Shown: one piece after another, positions 20,780 through 32,035 of the stretch
Layout of the letters: each line of letters begins with the position of its first letter
Position numbering within the stretch: the first letter of the stretch is position 1
Assembly (NCBI GenBank): GCA_022316685.1
Contig: JAKJHU010001547.1
Location: forward strand, 1-64,000
Length of the DNA: 64,000 nt
Source: Progne subis subis
Lineage: Eukaryota; Chordata; Aves; Passeriformes; Hirundinidae
Direction: 5' to 3'
Notes under the pieces: model-generated
The model's database searches: none
What the model saw: the letters and a program-made list of their open reading frames with translations, nothing else
What the model was told of the DNA's origin: nothing
Made by a program: the position numbers and the translations under genes

Positions 20780-22005
20780 CCCGGGGATACTGGGGATACT
20801 GGGGATACTGGGGTGTACTGGGGATACTGGGATGTACTGGGGATACTGGGGATACTGGGGTGTACTGGGGATACTGGGATGTACTGGGGATACTGGGGAT
20901 ACTGGGGCGTACTGGGGATACTGGGGATACTGGGAGTACTGGGGATACTGGGGATACTGGGGCGTACTGGGGATACTGGGGATACTGGGGATACTGGGAG
21001 TACTGGGGATACTGGGGATACTGGGGATACTGGGATGTACTGGGGATACTGGGATGTACTGGGATACTGGGGATACTGGGGATACTGGGTGTTCTGGGGT
21101 GTACTGGGGATACTGGGGATACTGGGGTGTACTGGGGATACTGGGATGTACTGGGGATACTGGGGATACTGGGGATACTGGGGCATACTGGGGATACTGG
21201 GAATACTGGGGTGTACTGGGGATACTGGGGCGTACTGGGGATACTGGGGATACTGGGATGTACTGGGGATACTGGGATGTACTGGGGATACTGGGATGTA
21301 CTGGGGTGTACTGGGGACACTGGGATGTACTGGGGATACTGGGGATACTGGGATGTACTGGGGATACTGGGGTGTACTGGGATGTACTGGGGATACTGGG
21401 ATGTACTGGGGTGTTCTGGGGTGTACTGAGGATACTGGGGATACTGGGGATACTGGGGATACTGAGGTGTACTGGGATGTACTGGGGATACTGGGGATAC
21501 TCGGGTGTACTGGGGATCTTGGGGATACTGGGATGTACTGGGGATACTGGGGTGTACTGGGGATACTGGGGATACTGGGGCATACTGGGGATCCTGGGGA
21601 TACTGGGATGTACTGGGGATACTGGGGTGTACTGAGGATCCTGGGGATACTGGGATGTACTGGGGATACTGGGGTGTACTGGGGATCCTGGGGATACTGG
21701 GGTGTACTGGGGATACTGGGATGTACTGGGGTGTACTGGGGTGTACTGGGGATACTGGGATGTACTGGGGATACTGGGGGATACTGGGCGATACTGGGGG
21801 ATACTGGGACATACTGGAGGGATACTGGGGGATACTGGGGTGTACTGGGGGGGGATACTGGAGGATACTGGGACACAGTGGGTTGTACTGGGATATACTG
21901 GGGCACACCAGGATGTACTGGGGGATACTGGGGCACACCGGGGTGTACTGGGACACACTGATGTGTACTGGGGGATACTGGGACACACTGGGGTGTACTG
22001 GTGGG
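20780..22005. repeat. G-rich tandem array, (GGGGATACT)n with variants
   Basis: About 1.2 kb of 9-11-bp units such as GGGGATACT, GGGATGTACT and GGGGTGTACT on the plus strand. Regular runs of 3-4 G every 10 bp fit G-quadruplex formation. Some longer units recur (GGGATGTACTGGGGATACTG). ORFs here are artefacts of the repeat. Confidence 0.95.
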
Positions 22006-22204
22006 GTACTTGTCCCCACCACTCTGGCAGGAGAGAGGAACTGGGGTCCTGGATGGAGCCGGGGAAGGACCGGGCCCCTCACATCCATGGGAACCCTGGA
22101 TCTCCTCCCCCTGGGATGGCCCAGACCCTCCCAGAGCCCTCCCAGCCCCCCAGAGCCACCCTGGGGGTCTCCAGAGGCCCCTGACGTGAGGAAAGCCTTG
22201 GGGA

Positions 22205-22500
22205 CAGCTCTGTCCAGTACCCAGTACATCCCAGCGTGTCCCAGTACATCCCAGTGTGCCCTAGTGTCTCCCAGTGTGCCCCTGTACATCCCAGTGTGCC
22301 CCAGTGTCTCCCAGTGTCTCTGTGTCTTTCAGTATCCCCCAGTTCACCCCAGTGTGCCTCAGTGTCCCCCAGTACCTCCCAGTACACCCCAGTGTGTCCC
22401 ATTGTGCCCCAGAACACCCCAGTACACCCCAGTGTCTCCCAGTATCCCCCAGTGCCCCCCAGTATACCCCAGTACCTCCCAGTATACCCAGTACATGGAG
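22205..22500. repeat. C-rich tandem array, same unit in opposite orientation
   Basis: CCCAGTACATCCCAGTGTGC units are the reverse complement of the ACTGGG units on either side, so G-richness switches to the minus strand here. Confidence 0.9.
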
Positions 22501-22594
22501 CAGGCCCAGCCCCATTCCTGTCCCTCTTCTGTCCCCGATCTCTGCCCAACCCTGGGGGATCCAGGGTCCCCACAAACCTCTGGGGAGCCCTTGG

Positions 22595-23182
22595 GGGGGC
22601 CAGAGACCCCCGGGAATTCCCCATTGGAGACCCCCAGGCATTCCCAACTGGAGACACCCAGGGATTTCCCCACTGGAAACCCCCAGGAATTCCCCACTGG
22701 AGACCTCCAGGGATTCCCCACCAGAGACCCCCAGGAATTCCCCACTGGAGACCTCTGGGAATTCCCAACCAGACACCCCTGGGGATTTCCCACTGGAGAC
22801 CACCAGGCATTCCCAACTGGAGACACCCAGGGATTTCCCCACTGGAAACCCCTGGGGATTTCCCACCAAAGATCCCCAGGAATTCCCCACAGGAAATCTC
22901 TGGGAATTCCCAACCAGACACCCCTGGGGATTTCCCACTGGAGACCCCCGGGAATTCCCTATTGGAGACCCCCCGGGAATTCCCCACTGGAGACCCCCGG
23001 GAATTCCCTATTGGAGACCCCCTGGGAATTCCCCACTGGAGACCCCTGGGATTCCCTATTGGAGACCCCCAGGGACTTCCCACTGGAGACCCCTAGGAAT
23101 TCCCCACTGGAGACCCCTAGGAATTCCCCACTGGAGACCCCCTGGGAATTCCCACTGGAGACCCCCGGGAATTCCCCATGGA
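22595..23182. repeat. Minisatellite with GGAATTCCCCACTGGAGACC units
   Basis: Imperfect units of about 25-29 bp, many containing GAATTC, with larger blocks repeated (for example 22620-22690 and 22800-22860). Confidence 0.9.
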
Positions 23183-23249
23183 GCCGCCCGGCAGCAGCGG
23201 GTGATGCTGCCCCGGATCAGCCACGGGGGGCCAGGGAGAGAGGGGGGTT

Positions 23250-23812
23250 GGAGGAGTACTGGGATATACTGGGAGATTCTGGGGGGAACTGGGGGATACT
23301 GGGGAGCACTAGGGGGTACTGGGATGTACTGGGAGATACTGGGAGGAACTGGGGGATACTGGGGAGTACTAGGAGGTACTGGGATGTACTGGGAGATACT
23401 GGGGGGAACTGGGGCACACAGGGGGTTACTGAGGGATACTGGGACACACTGGGGTGTACTGCAGGGTACTGGGAGATAATGGGAGATAATGGGGGGTACT
23501 GTGAGGCACTGGCACACACAGGAGGGGTTCTGCAGTGTAGTGGGGCACGCTAGGATGTACTGGGGGATACTGGGGGATACTGGGAGACACTAGGCGGTAC
23601 TGGGACACACTGGGGTGTACTAGGTGGTACTGGGGGGTACTGGGAGATAATGGGGCACACTGGGGGATGCTGGGGCACACTGGGACATACTGGGTCACAC
23701 TGGAGTGTACTGGGGGATACTGGGGCACACTGGGGGATACTGGGGCACACTGGGATGTACTGGGGCACACTGGGGGATACTGGGGCACACTGGAGCACAC
23801 TGGGGTGACCCC
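23250..23812. repeat. G-rich tandem array, TACTGGGnG type
   Basis: Second G-rich plus-strand block with 10-bp units (TACTGGGAGA, CACACTGGGG), more degenerate than the first. It ends about 60 bp before the stop codon of the small secreted-protein gene. Confidence 0.9.
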
Positions 23813-23870
23813 CGGCATGGCAGCCATGCCAAGGGAGGCTCTGGGCCCCGCAGAACTCGGAGTTCTCACC

Positions 23871-25231
23871 TCAGACCTCTTCACTCGAAAGGCTTTCGCT
23901 GCTGCCTGGAGAGAGACCCAGGGGTGTCACCAGGGTGTCCCCAACCCCAGAGAGGTGTCCTCAACCCCAGAGAGGTGTCCCCAATCTCAGACAGGTGTCC
24001 CCAGCCCCTCTGAGGTGTCCCCAGTACCCCCCAGTGCCTCCCAGTACCTCCCAGTACCCCCCAGTGCGCCCCAGTGGTGGATGTGAGGGTTGGGATGGAT
24101 GGGGGGTCCTCAGTGAGGGTGAAATGGGGGAACTGGGGACCCCAAGAAACTGGGACAGGAGTGTTGGAGGGCCAGGGCTGTGGGGGACGAGAAGGAGGCA
24201 GAGGAGGAGGAGGAGGAGGAGGAGGAGGAGGAGGAGGAGGAGGAGGAGGAGGAGGAGGAGGACAGAATTCCAATGTGGCACACATGGAGCCTGAAGCCTG
24301 GGGTGGGTGGGGGCAGGAGAAAATGGGACAGGGGACAAAACCTGAGGGGTTTGGGAAGGGCTCTGGGAATGGGGGAACGAGGAAGGGGATTTGGGGACAT
24401 CCCACACGGGGGCAATGGGAAAGGTAAAGGGGGGAAAGGGGGCAGGAAATGGGGAATGTGGGGGTTACTGGGGTGCACGGGGATAACTGGGATTACAGTG
24501 GGGCACCCTTCTGGGAACAATTGAGGTGGTCGGGGAAATCTGGGAATACAATGAGGGGGGCACTCTGGGAAGCACTGGGATTTACTGGGGTGCCCTGGGG
24601 GGATCGTAGCCCTGAGGATCCCAGAATTCCCAGCACTCACCTGCACTTTCCTGACTGCTGCTTCCTCCTGCGGAGAGATGGTGACACATCACCGGCATGT
24701 CCCCAGCCCCAGTAAGGGATGGGCTGCCCATACTGGTTCCCAGTTCCCACACCAGGTGTCCCCCCACAACTCCAGAACTTACCACGAGGGTGGAACCACC
24801 CCCGGTGTCCACGGCCATGGTGACCTGGGGAATGGCAGCAAAGGGAACGGCAGGATTGGACCTGATGTGTCGCCTGGCATTCCCAATGCCAGAGAGGTGT
24901 CCCCAGTCCCAGAGAGGTGTCCCCAGTCCCAGAGAGGTGTCCCCAGTCCCAGTGAAGTTACAGGGCTGAAGGGGGATACAGGGGTCCCCAAAGCCCCCAT
25001 CCAACGGCTGCCCCTGACCCAAGAAGGAAAATCCCAGAGGGGAAGCCCAGGAATGCCAACCCAAATCTCACCCATAGGAGGGAATCCATAGCCGGAGCCA
25101 AAGTCAGGGCGACAGAGCAGGCCCCCTCTCATGCCCATGGCGCATCGCCTGCCCGGCCGAGCGTCGGCTTGTGGGCACAGCAGGATGGAGAGGAGCAGGG
25201 CCACTCCGAGCACCGCTACCTTCATCTTCAT
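23871..25231 (-). CDS. Small secreted protein, His/Gly/Arg-rich with Ser/Glu-rich tail (four coding exons)
   Basis: Exons: 25072-25231, 24783-24824, 24641-24667 and 23871-23905. All have AG/GT sites (GTGAGA, GTAAGT, GTGAGT), all junctions are phase 1, and the total is 87 codons plus TGA. Residues 1-24 form a signal peptide (KVAVLGVALLLSILLCPQADA). Residues 25-53 hold two cysteines (30, 40). Residues 54-67 are GHHGRGHRGWFHPR. The C-terminus is SSSQESAGSSESLSSEEV, with four S-x-E sites of the kind phosphorylated by the Golgi kinase FAM20C. TATA-like GATAAATG lies about 52 bp upstream of ATG 25231. An antimicrobial, metal-binding or mineral-associated secreted phosphoprotein is possible. I do not recognise it, and its phase-1 introns differ from the phase-0 introns of SCPP genes. 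Confidence 0.6.
24194..24260. repeat. (GGA)n microsatellite
   Basis: Over 20 uninterrupted GGA units on the plus strand, in intron 3 of the small secreted-protein gene. Confidence 0.97.
24885..24955. repeat. Short tandem repeat GAGAGGTGTCCCCAGTCCCA
   Basis: Several copies of a 20-bp unit. Related copies occur at 23945-24010. Confidence 0.8.
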
Positions 25232-25282
25232 CTTCCTGTGGCACCGAGCAGCGCTGCCTGAGGCTGCAGTGGGCCAGGAGAG

Positions 25283-25290
25283 CATTTATC
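25283..25290 (-). promoter_or_regulatory. TATA-like box of the small secreted-protein gene
   Basis: GATAAATG on the minus strand, about 52 bp before the start codon, implying a 5' untranslated region of about 20-25 nt. Confidence 0.45.
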
Positions 25291-25299
25291 CCTGCTGGG

Positions 25300-26850
25300 A
25301 CTCCTCCCTGCGCCCTCCCCAACAGCCCCAAGGCCAAAGCCCGGCTTGGCACAGCCCCCAGCCCTGGCCACAAGCCCGGCCCTGGCCCGGAGTCCATCCC
25401 AGCTGTGGCACGCATCCAGTCCCCCTCCCTGGCATCCCTGCTGCTTCCTGCATGGGGCAGCTGCCCCTGGAAGGGCCCGGGCACCCAGGGGGCCAAGGGG
25501 GGCAGGCAGGGATCCAAAGGCAGCTGGGGAGCCTTTGGAGACAAGCCCCACTCCAACAGGATCCATCCTCCAACAGCCCCCAGTGCCGCATCCCCCATCT
25601 CCAGCTGTCCCTTCCCTGCCAGAGCTTTCCCTGTGGGACACCCCGCAGCTGAGACTGGACACAAACCCAACTTGCAGGGGGGAACGAGGGGAACGAGGGA
25701 CGTGCGATGGGCTGAGTGCCTGGGAACTGCACTCACTGGGGACACTGGGCAGCACTGGGCAATGTCCATCACCCACACACAAGGCCGAGGTCTGGGCGAT
25801 GGCTCAGCTGCAGTAATTCCCACATCCAGGACAGCCCATCGTTTCCATTTCCCTGCAGATGCCAAGCGGGTTCCATTCCCCGCCCCAGGGCAGAGTCCAG
25901 AGGGGAATGTCCCCTGCCTTGGTCAGCCTGTGCTCCCCACAGCCACTGTGCCCACCCAGAGCCCCTGGGTCCCGCTCTGCACAGCTGCTGCACCTGCAGG
26001 TTGCCAGGGACCCCATGCCCAACACAGCTCCAGTGCAGCGCTGTCCCTGCCTGGGACATGCCTGCAGCTCCCCAAGGCCCTTGTCCCCACAGAGGGTCTC
26101 TGCAATGCCCTGGCCCTGGGCCCAGGCCGGCATCAGCAGGATGTGCCCGTCCCCAGGACGTGGAGAAGGGAAGATTTGTCCCCAGGCAGCCACTGGCAGC
26201 TGATTGTGCAAACAGAGGTGCCCAGTGAGGAGGAGGAGGTATGTCTGTGCCCTGCCAGCATCTCTGATAAGCCCTGTTTACCCAGCGCCTGAGGCACCAG
26301 GAAGACACTCAGCACTCTTGTCCTTCCTGGGAGTGCCTGGCACGGGGCGATGTGGGCAGGGGGAGGTTCAGGCAGCCTGGAGCCCCTTGCTCCCTGCAGG
26401 CCGGGCACTGGGGAGAGCCTGCGGAGCAGCACCGGGCTGGGGGCACGGGCGGGAGCAGCCCCTTGGGGCTCCCCACAGCCTCGCTGCTCCCTTGCTGCCC
26501 TCAGCCAAGACTGGAGCCACAACCTGGGCACGGTGGCCAAAGCCCGCCCGGCTCCAGGCTCAGGAATTCTGCTGCCTTCATCCATCCCGGCTCCTGTCGG
26601 ATGGGGGAAGAGACTTCTGTTGGCTGAGCGTGATTCCCTTTGGTCGATCCATGCCCACTGCTGCTGGCCACCTCCTGGGCATCCCTGTGGTCAGCTGGCC
26701 TCCAGGATCATCCTGGAGGCGCTGTGGGGTGCAAAGGGAGCAGCTGTGTCCCCTCCCGGCCCCAGGGCTACAAACCAGGGAGGAGATGCCTCAGCTTTCT
26801 CAGCTGAATCACTTCCCTCAGCCCTTGGCCTGGGAAGTGTCCACCTGCAG
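25300..26850. other. GC-rich sequence without recognised gene
   Basis: Upstream of the small secreted-protein gene. Many overlapping ORFs in both strands but no recognisable domain or consistent exon chain. Confidence 0.45.
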
Positions 26851-26856
26851 CACAAC

Positions 26857-27253
26857 TGTGGAGGATGAGTTCCTCCAAAAAATGGGGACGAGTGAGCAAT
26901 CCCGTTTATCTGGAAGAATCGGCCTGTAACCGCTTCAAGGATGCAGAAGTCACGTACGAAGCAGAGCAAGATGCAGAGGTCACGTACGAAGAAGAACAGA
27001 AGACGGTAAACAGCTCCAGGATGTGAGAACCAGCTGAGAGCCAGAATAAAGAACCGTGTAATCTGCCACGTATGCAAGAACAACCAACCACCTGGGGTTA
27101 AAGGGCTAACCTGTGCTTTTAAGGTGCAGCCAGTTGTAAAGTAGCATGAAATGCGTGATTAAGGCTAAAAGCTGCATAAAAGAGATGTTTATGTTGCAAT
27201 AAACGGCTCACTGTGATCATATCCATCATTGTGTGATGTCACATTCTTCCACA
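26857..27253 (+). mobile_element. Solo LTR with exact 6-bp target duplication
   Basis: TGTGGA...TCCACA element of 397 bp flanked by CACAAC at 26851-26856 and 27254-27259. AATAAA occurs at about 27041 and 27200. Inside is a near-perfect doublet of GATGCAGAGGTCACGTACGA-like units at 26940-26990. The 6-bp duplication suits a class II (ERVK-type) LTR. Confidence 0.9.
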
Positions 27254-27259
27254 CACAAC

Positions 27260-28430
27260 CTCTAGAGGAGACTTTCCACAAGGAAGATAAAAGAAAGGAA
27301 TTGTTTGTTCCTTCTCCCTCATCCCTCCCCCTTGTGCCGACCTTCTTGTCATCCCTTAGCAAAAACACCGAAAAGCATCTGCAATGAGGTGTTTCTGAAG
27401 GTCACTTCCCAAACAGGAACAAAGGAAGGTTTTCTGCCAGGGAAAAAGTGAGAAATATTGGATTTGGTCAGATAAGTTTTAAACATGACTGTTGTAATGC
27501 ACCCCCCACCCCTGAGCAAGCATTTCTGTATAAGGAAAAGAGTTTCAGCTTATCTTAAACATATAAGAAAACCAAACCAGAAAGTTCTCTGCGCCCTTTT
27601 CATCAGCATTGGCTCAGTGCCAGCACAGAAGCAGTGACTGGGTGCTGAGAGTGCACCTCAAATCCTGTCGCCATTCCATTGGGCTCAACGCCAAACAGCC
27701 CACCTAAACCATGAAGTACTAAAGGGACCTCACAAAAGAACTCAAAGGCTTTTTTGGACTGCCTGACCAGTATCAGAATGCTCTCTACACTGTGCTCGGC
27801 TTACATTTCTTTGTGTGTTTATGTTCATTATTTTCTTCATTTATTAAACCTTCTGTTTTACAAAGCACGTCCACAGAAGTTGTCTTGCTCCGTGATTTAA
27901 GCCATTTCTCTGAAGGGGGCTGGACCCTTGGAGGTATTGGAAACCCCAATATTGTTGCCCAAACAGAGAGCTGTCATAGTGACAGGACCGGTTCAGCTTT
28001 GTTTTGGGGTTTTTTTGTAGATGTGCCCTCAGTCTACATAGGCCTTTTGCCCTTGGTCACATTTTTAAAGCAATCTCATGGTGGTTTTTGGGCGTGAAAA
28101 AACCACATGATGGGCCTGGGAGCCAGAGGGGTTTTCCAGACCAAACCCCTGCCTGGTGGAAAGGGGTCCTAGCCGGGGGAGACCAAACCTGGAACACCGA
28201 GCGGAAAAAGCTCCAAAAGAACCTGCAAGGCTGGCAGAGCGCAGCCAAGACAGAACACTGCTGCGTTTCCGCAGAGGATCCGGGATCGGCCAAGGGGGCT
28301 GGAATGCCACAGGAAGCCAATTCGGTGAGTGGAACCAGCAATTAGAAGCAGAGCGAGAAATTAATTTTAATTTTGATTGTAATCTAACATTATAACTCTT
28401 TCATTTGGGAAGAAACACCTCGAAAGACTT
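27260..28430. other. Unassigned, possibly retroelement-derived
   Basis: 27480-27990 has LTR-like features (TTTATTAAACC, GGTATTGGAAACCCC), and 28190-28330 resembles ERV leader sequence with a possible donor. No boundaries could be fixed. Confidence 0.3.
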
Positions 28431-28445
28431 GTTAAAATTAGTCTA

Positions 28446-28695
28446 TTAAAAAAAAAAAAAACCCAACCAAAAAAACAAACAAAAAAAACCTGAGAAGAGA
28501 AACAAGATCTTTACGACAGAGCAGGGTGAGGGACGTGCAGTCTGGAGGAAAAAAGGAGGGGAACCCTGTAGGAGGAATTGTAACACACCTTCAGCAAGAA
28601 AAACAAAACAAAACAAAACAAAACAAAACAAAACAAAAAAAACCCCACACCACCAAAACCAGAGCAAAGCAAATTAAAAAGTAAAAAAAAAAAAC
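28446..28695. repeat. A-rich tracts and (AAAAC)n microsatellite
   Basis: Poly(A)-rich stretches at 28447-28490 and about eight AAAAC units at 28600-28640. Confidence 0.95.
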
Positions 28696-29239
28696 CTCTC
28701 AGCTCTAACCAAGAAAAAGTAAAAGACAAAGCATGCTCTGAATCTGTAATCCTGAAGGGCAAGAGTGAAGCAGTGCGGAAGGCTTCACCCTGCCCTCCCA
28801 CCTCCCTCCCTACACACAGAAAGAGTACAAGCAGTGGCCACCCGAGTTAAATTTTTGAATCCTACATCCATTTATCCTTCCCTTTCTGTTGTTCCCCTAT
28901 TACCAACAACGCTAAAAAGAAAAGCAAATTCAGAGAGCGCCGGGCAGAAATTAAAAAAAAAAAGCGTCGAAAAAACCAACCCTTCGTGAGCAGCCACATG
29001 GCTTCCGTGGACATCTTTAGGGCGGGGTGGAAAAGCCGCCTTCCTGGGTGGATCCCAATGTGCCGTCGAGTTCCTTCCAATGGGCAGCAGGATCCGCCCC
29101 TTCTGTGGGCTGTGCTCACAGTCCCAGCCTTCGTCACCAACGCCCAGGAAAGGCAGGCACGCTCTCGGTTTCTTTTCCAAGATTCAGGTGGTTTTTGAGT
29201 TTTTTTGCCTTCTGCAAAGCCCTGAGCCAGACGCAACGA

Positions 29240-29806
29240 AGAGACAGAGTCTTCAGGTTCTGATTTTTCAAGGTTGCATGCTCTGTTTATTGTTTCTCAT
29301 CTTACAAATTTCTCAGTGCCCAGCAAAGGTCTGTGCAGCTGCTCGGGCATTGGCGACTTCCCCCAGATTGGGCTGTCGCTATCTTTTATACTAATTGTTA
29401 TGTGTTCTTTATTTATCATTATTTGCCAATACCTACCACTTATACTAAAAAGGTTATCCCTACTTTGACCCAATCTCCTTAAACTACTTTGTGCCATCGT
29501 CACTGCAGGAAATGGAGTGAGGGAAGAAGAAAGAAGAAGCAGGAGACAACACCCCAAATCCTCCATCTTGCTCCCATTCACTTTCATACTAAAAACCCAA
29601 ACCTACTGTTTTCTCACCCTGTGATAAGCTAAACTACTATCTTTCACACTCTTGTGGCTTGCAATCCTTCCCGCAGTGCAGGAAGCCTTTTCCATGGACT
29701 GGGATCAAAGCCAATGTCCCTCTGGGCTCTGTGCCAGGGTCCCAGACCCCTCTGCCCAGATGTCTGACCCTCCAGGGCACCCAAAGGAAAGCCCTGGACT
29801 CCAACA
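29240..29806 (-). mobile_element. LTR, same family as 19307-19851
   Basis: Minus-strand start TGTTGGAGTCC at 29806. Shares TTTCTCACCCTGTGA and the CAAATCCTCCATCTTG-like block with the copies at 19307 and 37680. The inner boundary near 29240 is approximate. Confidence 0.5.
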
Positions 29807-30480
29807 GCACGCCCCCGGCTCTGATGGATAAATGGATATGGAAATCCAGGCTGGCATCTCAGAAACCCCCAGCAGGGTAGCTGCCCTTCGAATGGAAGTA
29901 AAACAAGGCCCAAGCCCAAATTATGGCAGTTTTCACAAATCCTGCAACCTCTCTGTTGCCTCAGACAGGCAGGGACACTCGGCAAACGGTAAAAATCGCC
30001 AGCAAGGAGCGAGAGAGAGAGAGGCAGTGCGGTGCTGCAAGGCTCTGGGGGTGCCCAAGGGGAGCGCGGAGCTCTCCCTGCCCCTGCAGCATCCCGTGCC
30101 CTGCAAGAGCAAGCCGTGAAACAACAAAGCCCAGTGCCAGCACCCAGAAGAAGAGGTGAGAGGCACAGACGGAACCTCTGGCCCAGCCCAATGCCAGTTC
30201 CAGAGGAGCCGACTCCAGCCCCAGTTCCAACAATGGGGCAGGACGAAGTAAAGACAGCGACAGTGATTTCTCAGTTCCCCAAACCCTCCAAGAGAATAAA
30301 AACTGACAGCAGTGAGAGAAAAAGAGTTGGGGGAAAAAAAAAGAAGCAAACAACCAGCCATGCCCTCTCAACAGCAACCAAGATGCAAAATAGAGTTTAT
30401 CCAAAAAGACTGACATAAAAATCATCAAAGAAATTCACCAAAGAAGCTTAAAATACCTTAAACCCTAATCTTACTCTTTT
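29807..30480. other. Unassigned sequence
   Basis: No recognised exon, repeat family or RNA gene. Confidence 0.4.
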
Positions 30481-30486
30481 TTTACA

Positions 30487-31112
30487 GCTTTGAAAAAGAA
30501 AATACCACTTTTAAATTAATATTTAATTGAAATTCCGAGGAAAAAAAAACAACTTTTCAGTCAGAGCTATGGGGAAGGAATAACAGTCCTTTACTAGTAA
30601 ATATAACAGGACAGACAAACAACAACAGCACTTATAATAACAGTAAAACAGAACCAAGAACCCTGAGGGGCAAACGGTGGAAACTCCGGCGCTGATGGTT
30701 GGAAGCTGGAAGGGGTGGATTGTCCTCGGCAGGCAGGGGGGTGTCCTGGCAGGCAAAGCCAGCAGTGCCGGAGAACCCGCAGCGGCTGCACCCAGGCTGA
30801 CCCAAAATCCAGCAGGGCAACGAAGAAACTCTGAATTCCTGGGCACTCCAACAGATGATAGAATTCCCAGGACCAGACTCCTCTGTTAGCCATGGACTCC
30901 AGGCAGCTACTCCATAGCCTGACCGTCCTCCCCGGGAAAACCGAGAGCAGTGAGTCCTCCATCTTCTGCTCCCGGGAGCCTCCTCCCTTCCCCAAAACCA
31001 AGTGATCAACTTCCTTTGTCAGGTTAAGCACCCCTTATCTATTAGTACTTAAGTCTCCTAGCAACTCATGGCGGGGGGGAGAAAAATTCTACAGGAAACT
31101 TAACCCTCAACA
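30487..31112 (-). mobile_element. 3' LTR of ERV-2
   Basis: Minus-strand start TGTTGAGGGTTAAG at 31112. Matches the ERV-3 5' LTR (53413-54078) over most of its length. The far end diverges, so 30487 is approximate. Confidence 0.75.
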
Positions 31113-31221
31113 TTATCCACCCCGAATTTTTTCCCATACCAACATATTATATTGAATTTAAACCTTTAAATAATATACATATATATACATGTGAATATAA
31201 ATACAGACACAGTCACAGTGT

Positions 31222-32035
31222 TCACCGAAAAACAAGGTCCCCTTGAGGTAGGCAGCGGGTCTCTCCATCCTTTTGCATCACCCACCATGTGCAGCCAGGT
31301 CCCTGAGCAAAAACACCCCCACGAGCGGGATTGTCTTTGCTGGAGGCAGAATTAATCCAAACAGTTTTTCCCAGCATTCCTCTCATGTGTACCACTGGAA
31401 CCTTATCTCCATCTCTTGTTCTCAGGGGCTCAGATTGGGCGGGGCCTGCTCGGTTGATGGAACCTCGAGTGTTCACTAACCAGGTGGCCTTTGCTAAATT
31501 AATCTCCCAGTTCTTGAAAGTCCCCCCACCCAGTGCCTTCAAAGTGGTTTTAAGCAGGCCATTGCACCGTTCAACTTTCCCGGCTGCTAGCGCATGATAA
31601 GGAATATGGTACACCCACTCAATGCCATGTTCTCTAGCCCAGATGTTTATAAGGCTGTTCTTGAAATGAGTCCCGTTGTCAGACTCAATCCTCTCAGGGG
31701 TACCATGTCTCCACAGGATTTGCTTTTCAAGGCCCAGGATGGTGTTCCAGGCAGTAGCATGAGGCACAGGGTAGGTCTCCAACCATCCAGTGGTGGCTTC
31801 CACCATGGTCAGCACATAGCGCTTGCCTTGGCGGGTTTGGGGAAGGGTGATGTAGTCAATCTGCCAGGCTTCCCCGTACTTATACTTGGACCATTGCCCC
31901 CCATACCATAGGGGCTTCACCCGCTTGGCCTGTTTGATGGTAGCATACGTCTCACAGTCATGGATAACCTGAGAAATACTGTCCATGGTTAGATCCACCC
32001 CTCGGTCTCGTGCCCACTTATAGGTGGCATCTCTG
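31222..32035 (-). pseudogene. ERV-2 integrase, 5'-truncated
   Basis: C-terminal 258 codons of pol, nearly the same as the end of ERV-3 pol. It shows WQIDYITLP (first catalytic Asp), ESDNGTHFKN (second) and GKVERCNG (Glu). The zinc-binding motif reads HDCETY where ERV-3 has HDCETC, losing a ligand. It is cut at about 32035, where zinc-finger coding sequence takes over. A stop codon sits at the end (31222), followed by 109 bp and the LTR, with no env. Confidence 0.88.

Noticed and set aside
19903..22289. Very long Pro/Ser/Tyr/Gln-rich or Gly/Trp/Leu-rich ORFs over the tandem arrays (up to 677 codons)
   Set aside because: They are open in several frames and both strands because short repeat units lack stop codons. 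No start context, splice signals or domains.
20780..23812. CRISPR-like regular array
   Set aside because: Units are short, without unique spacers, and the genome is eukaryotic.
24110..24646. Poly-Ser, poly-Leu, poly-Glu and poly-Gly ORFs
   Set aside because: Direct translation of the (GGA)n microsatellite in different frames.
23871..25231. Assignment of the small gene to the SCPP family
   Set aside because: The S-x-E-rich tail is similar, but SCPP introns are phase 0 and all three here are phase 1.
27480..28100. LTR with TTTATTAAACC and GGTATTGGAAACCCC
   Set aside because: No paired TG...CA ends or duplication could be found; left as unassigned.
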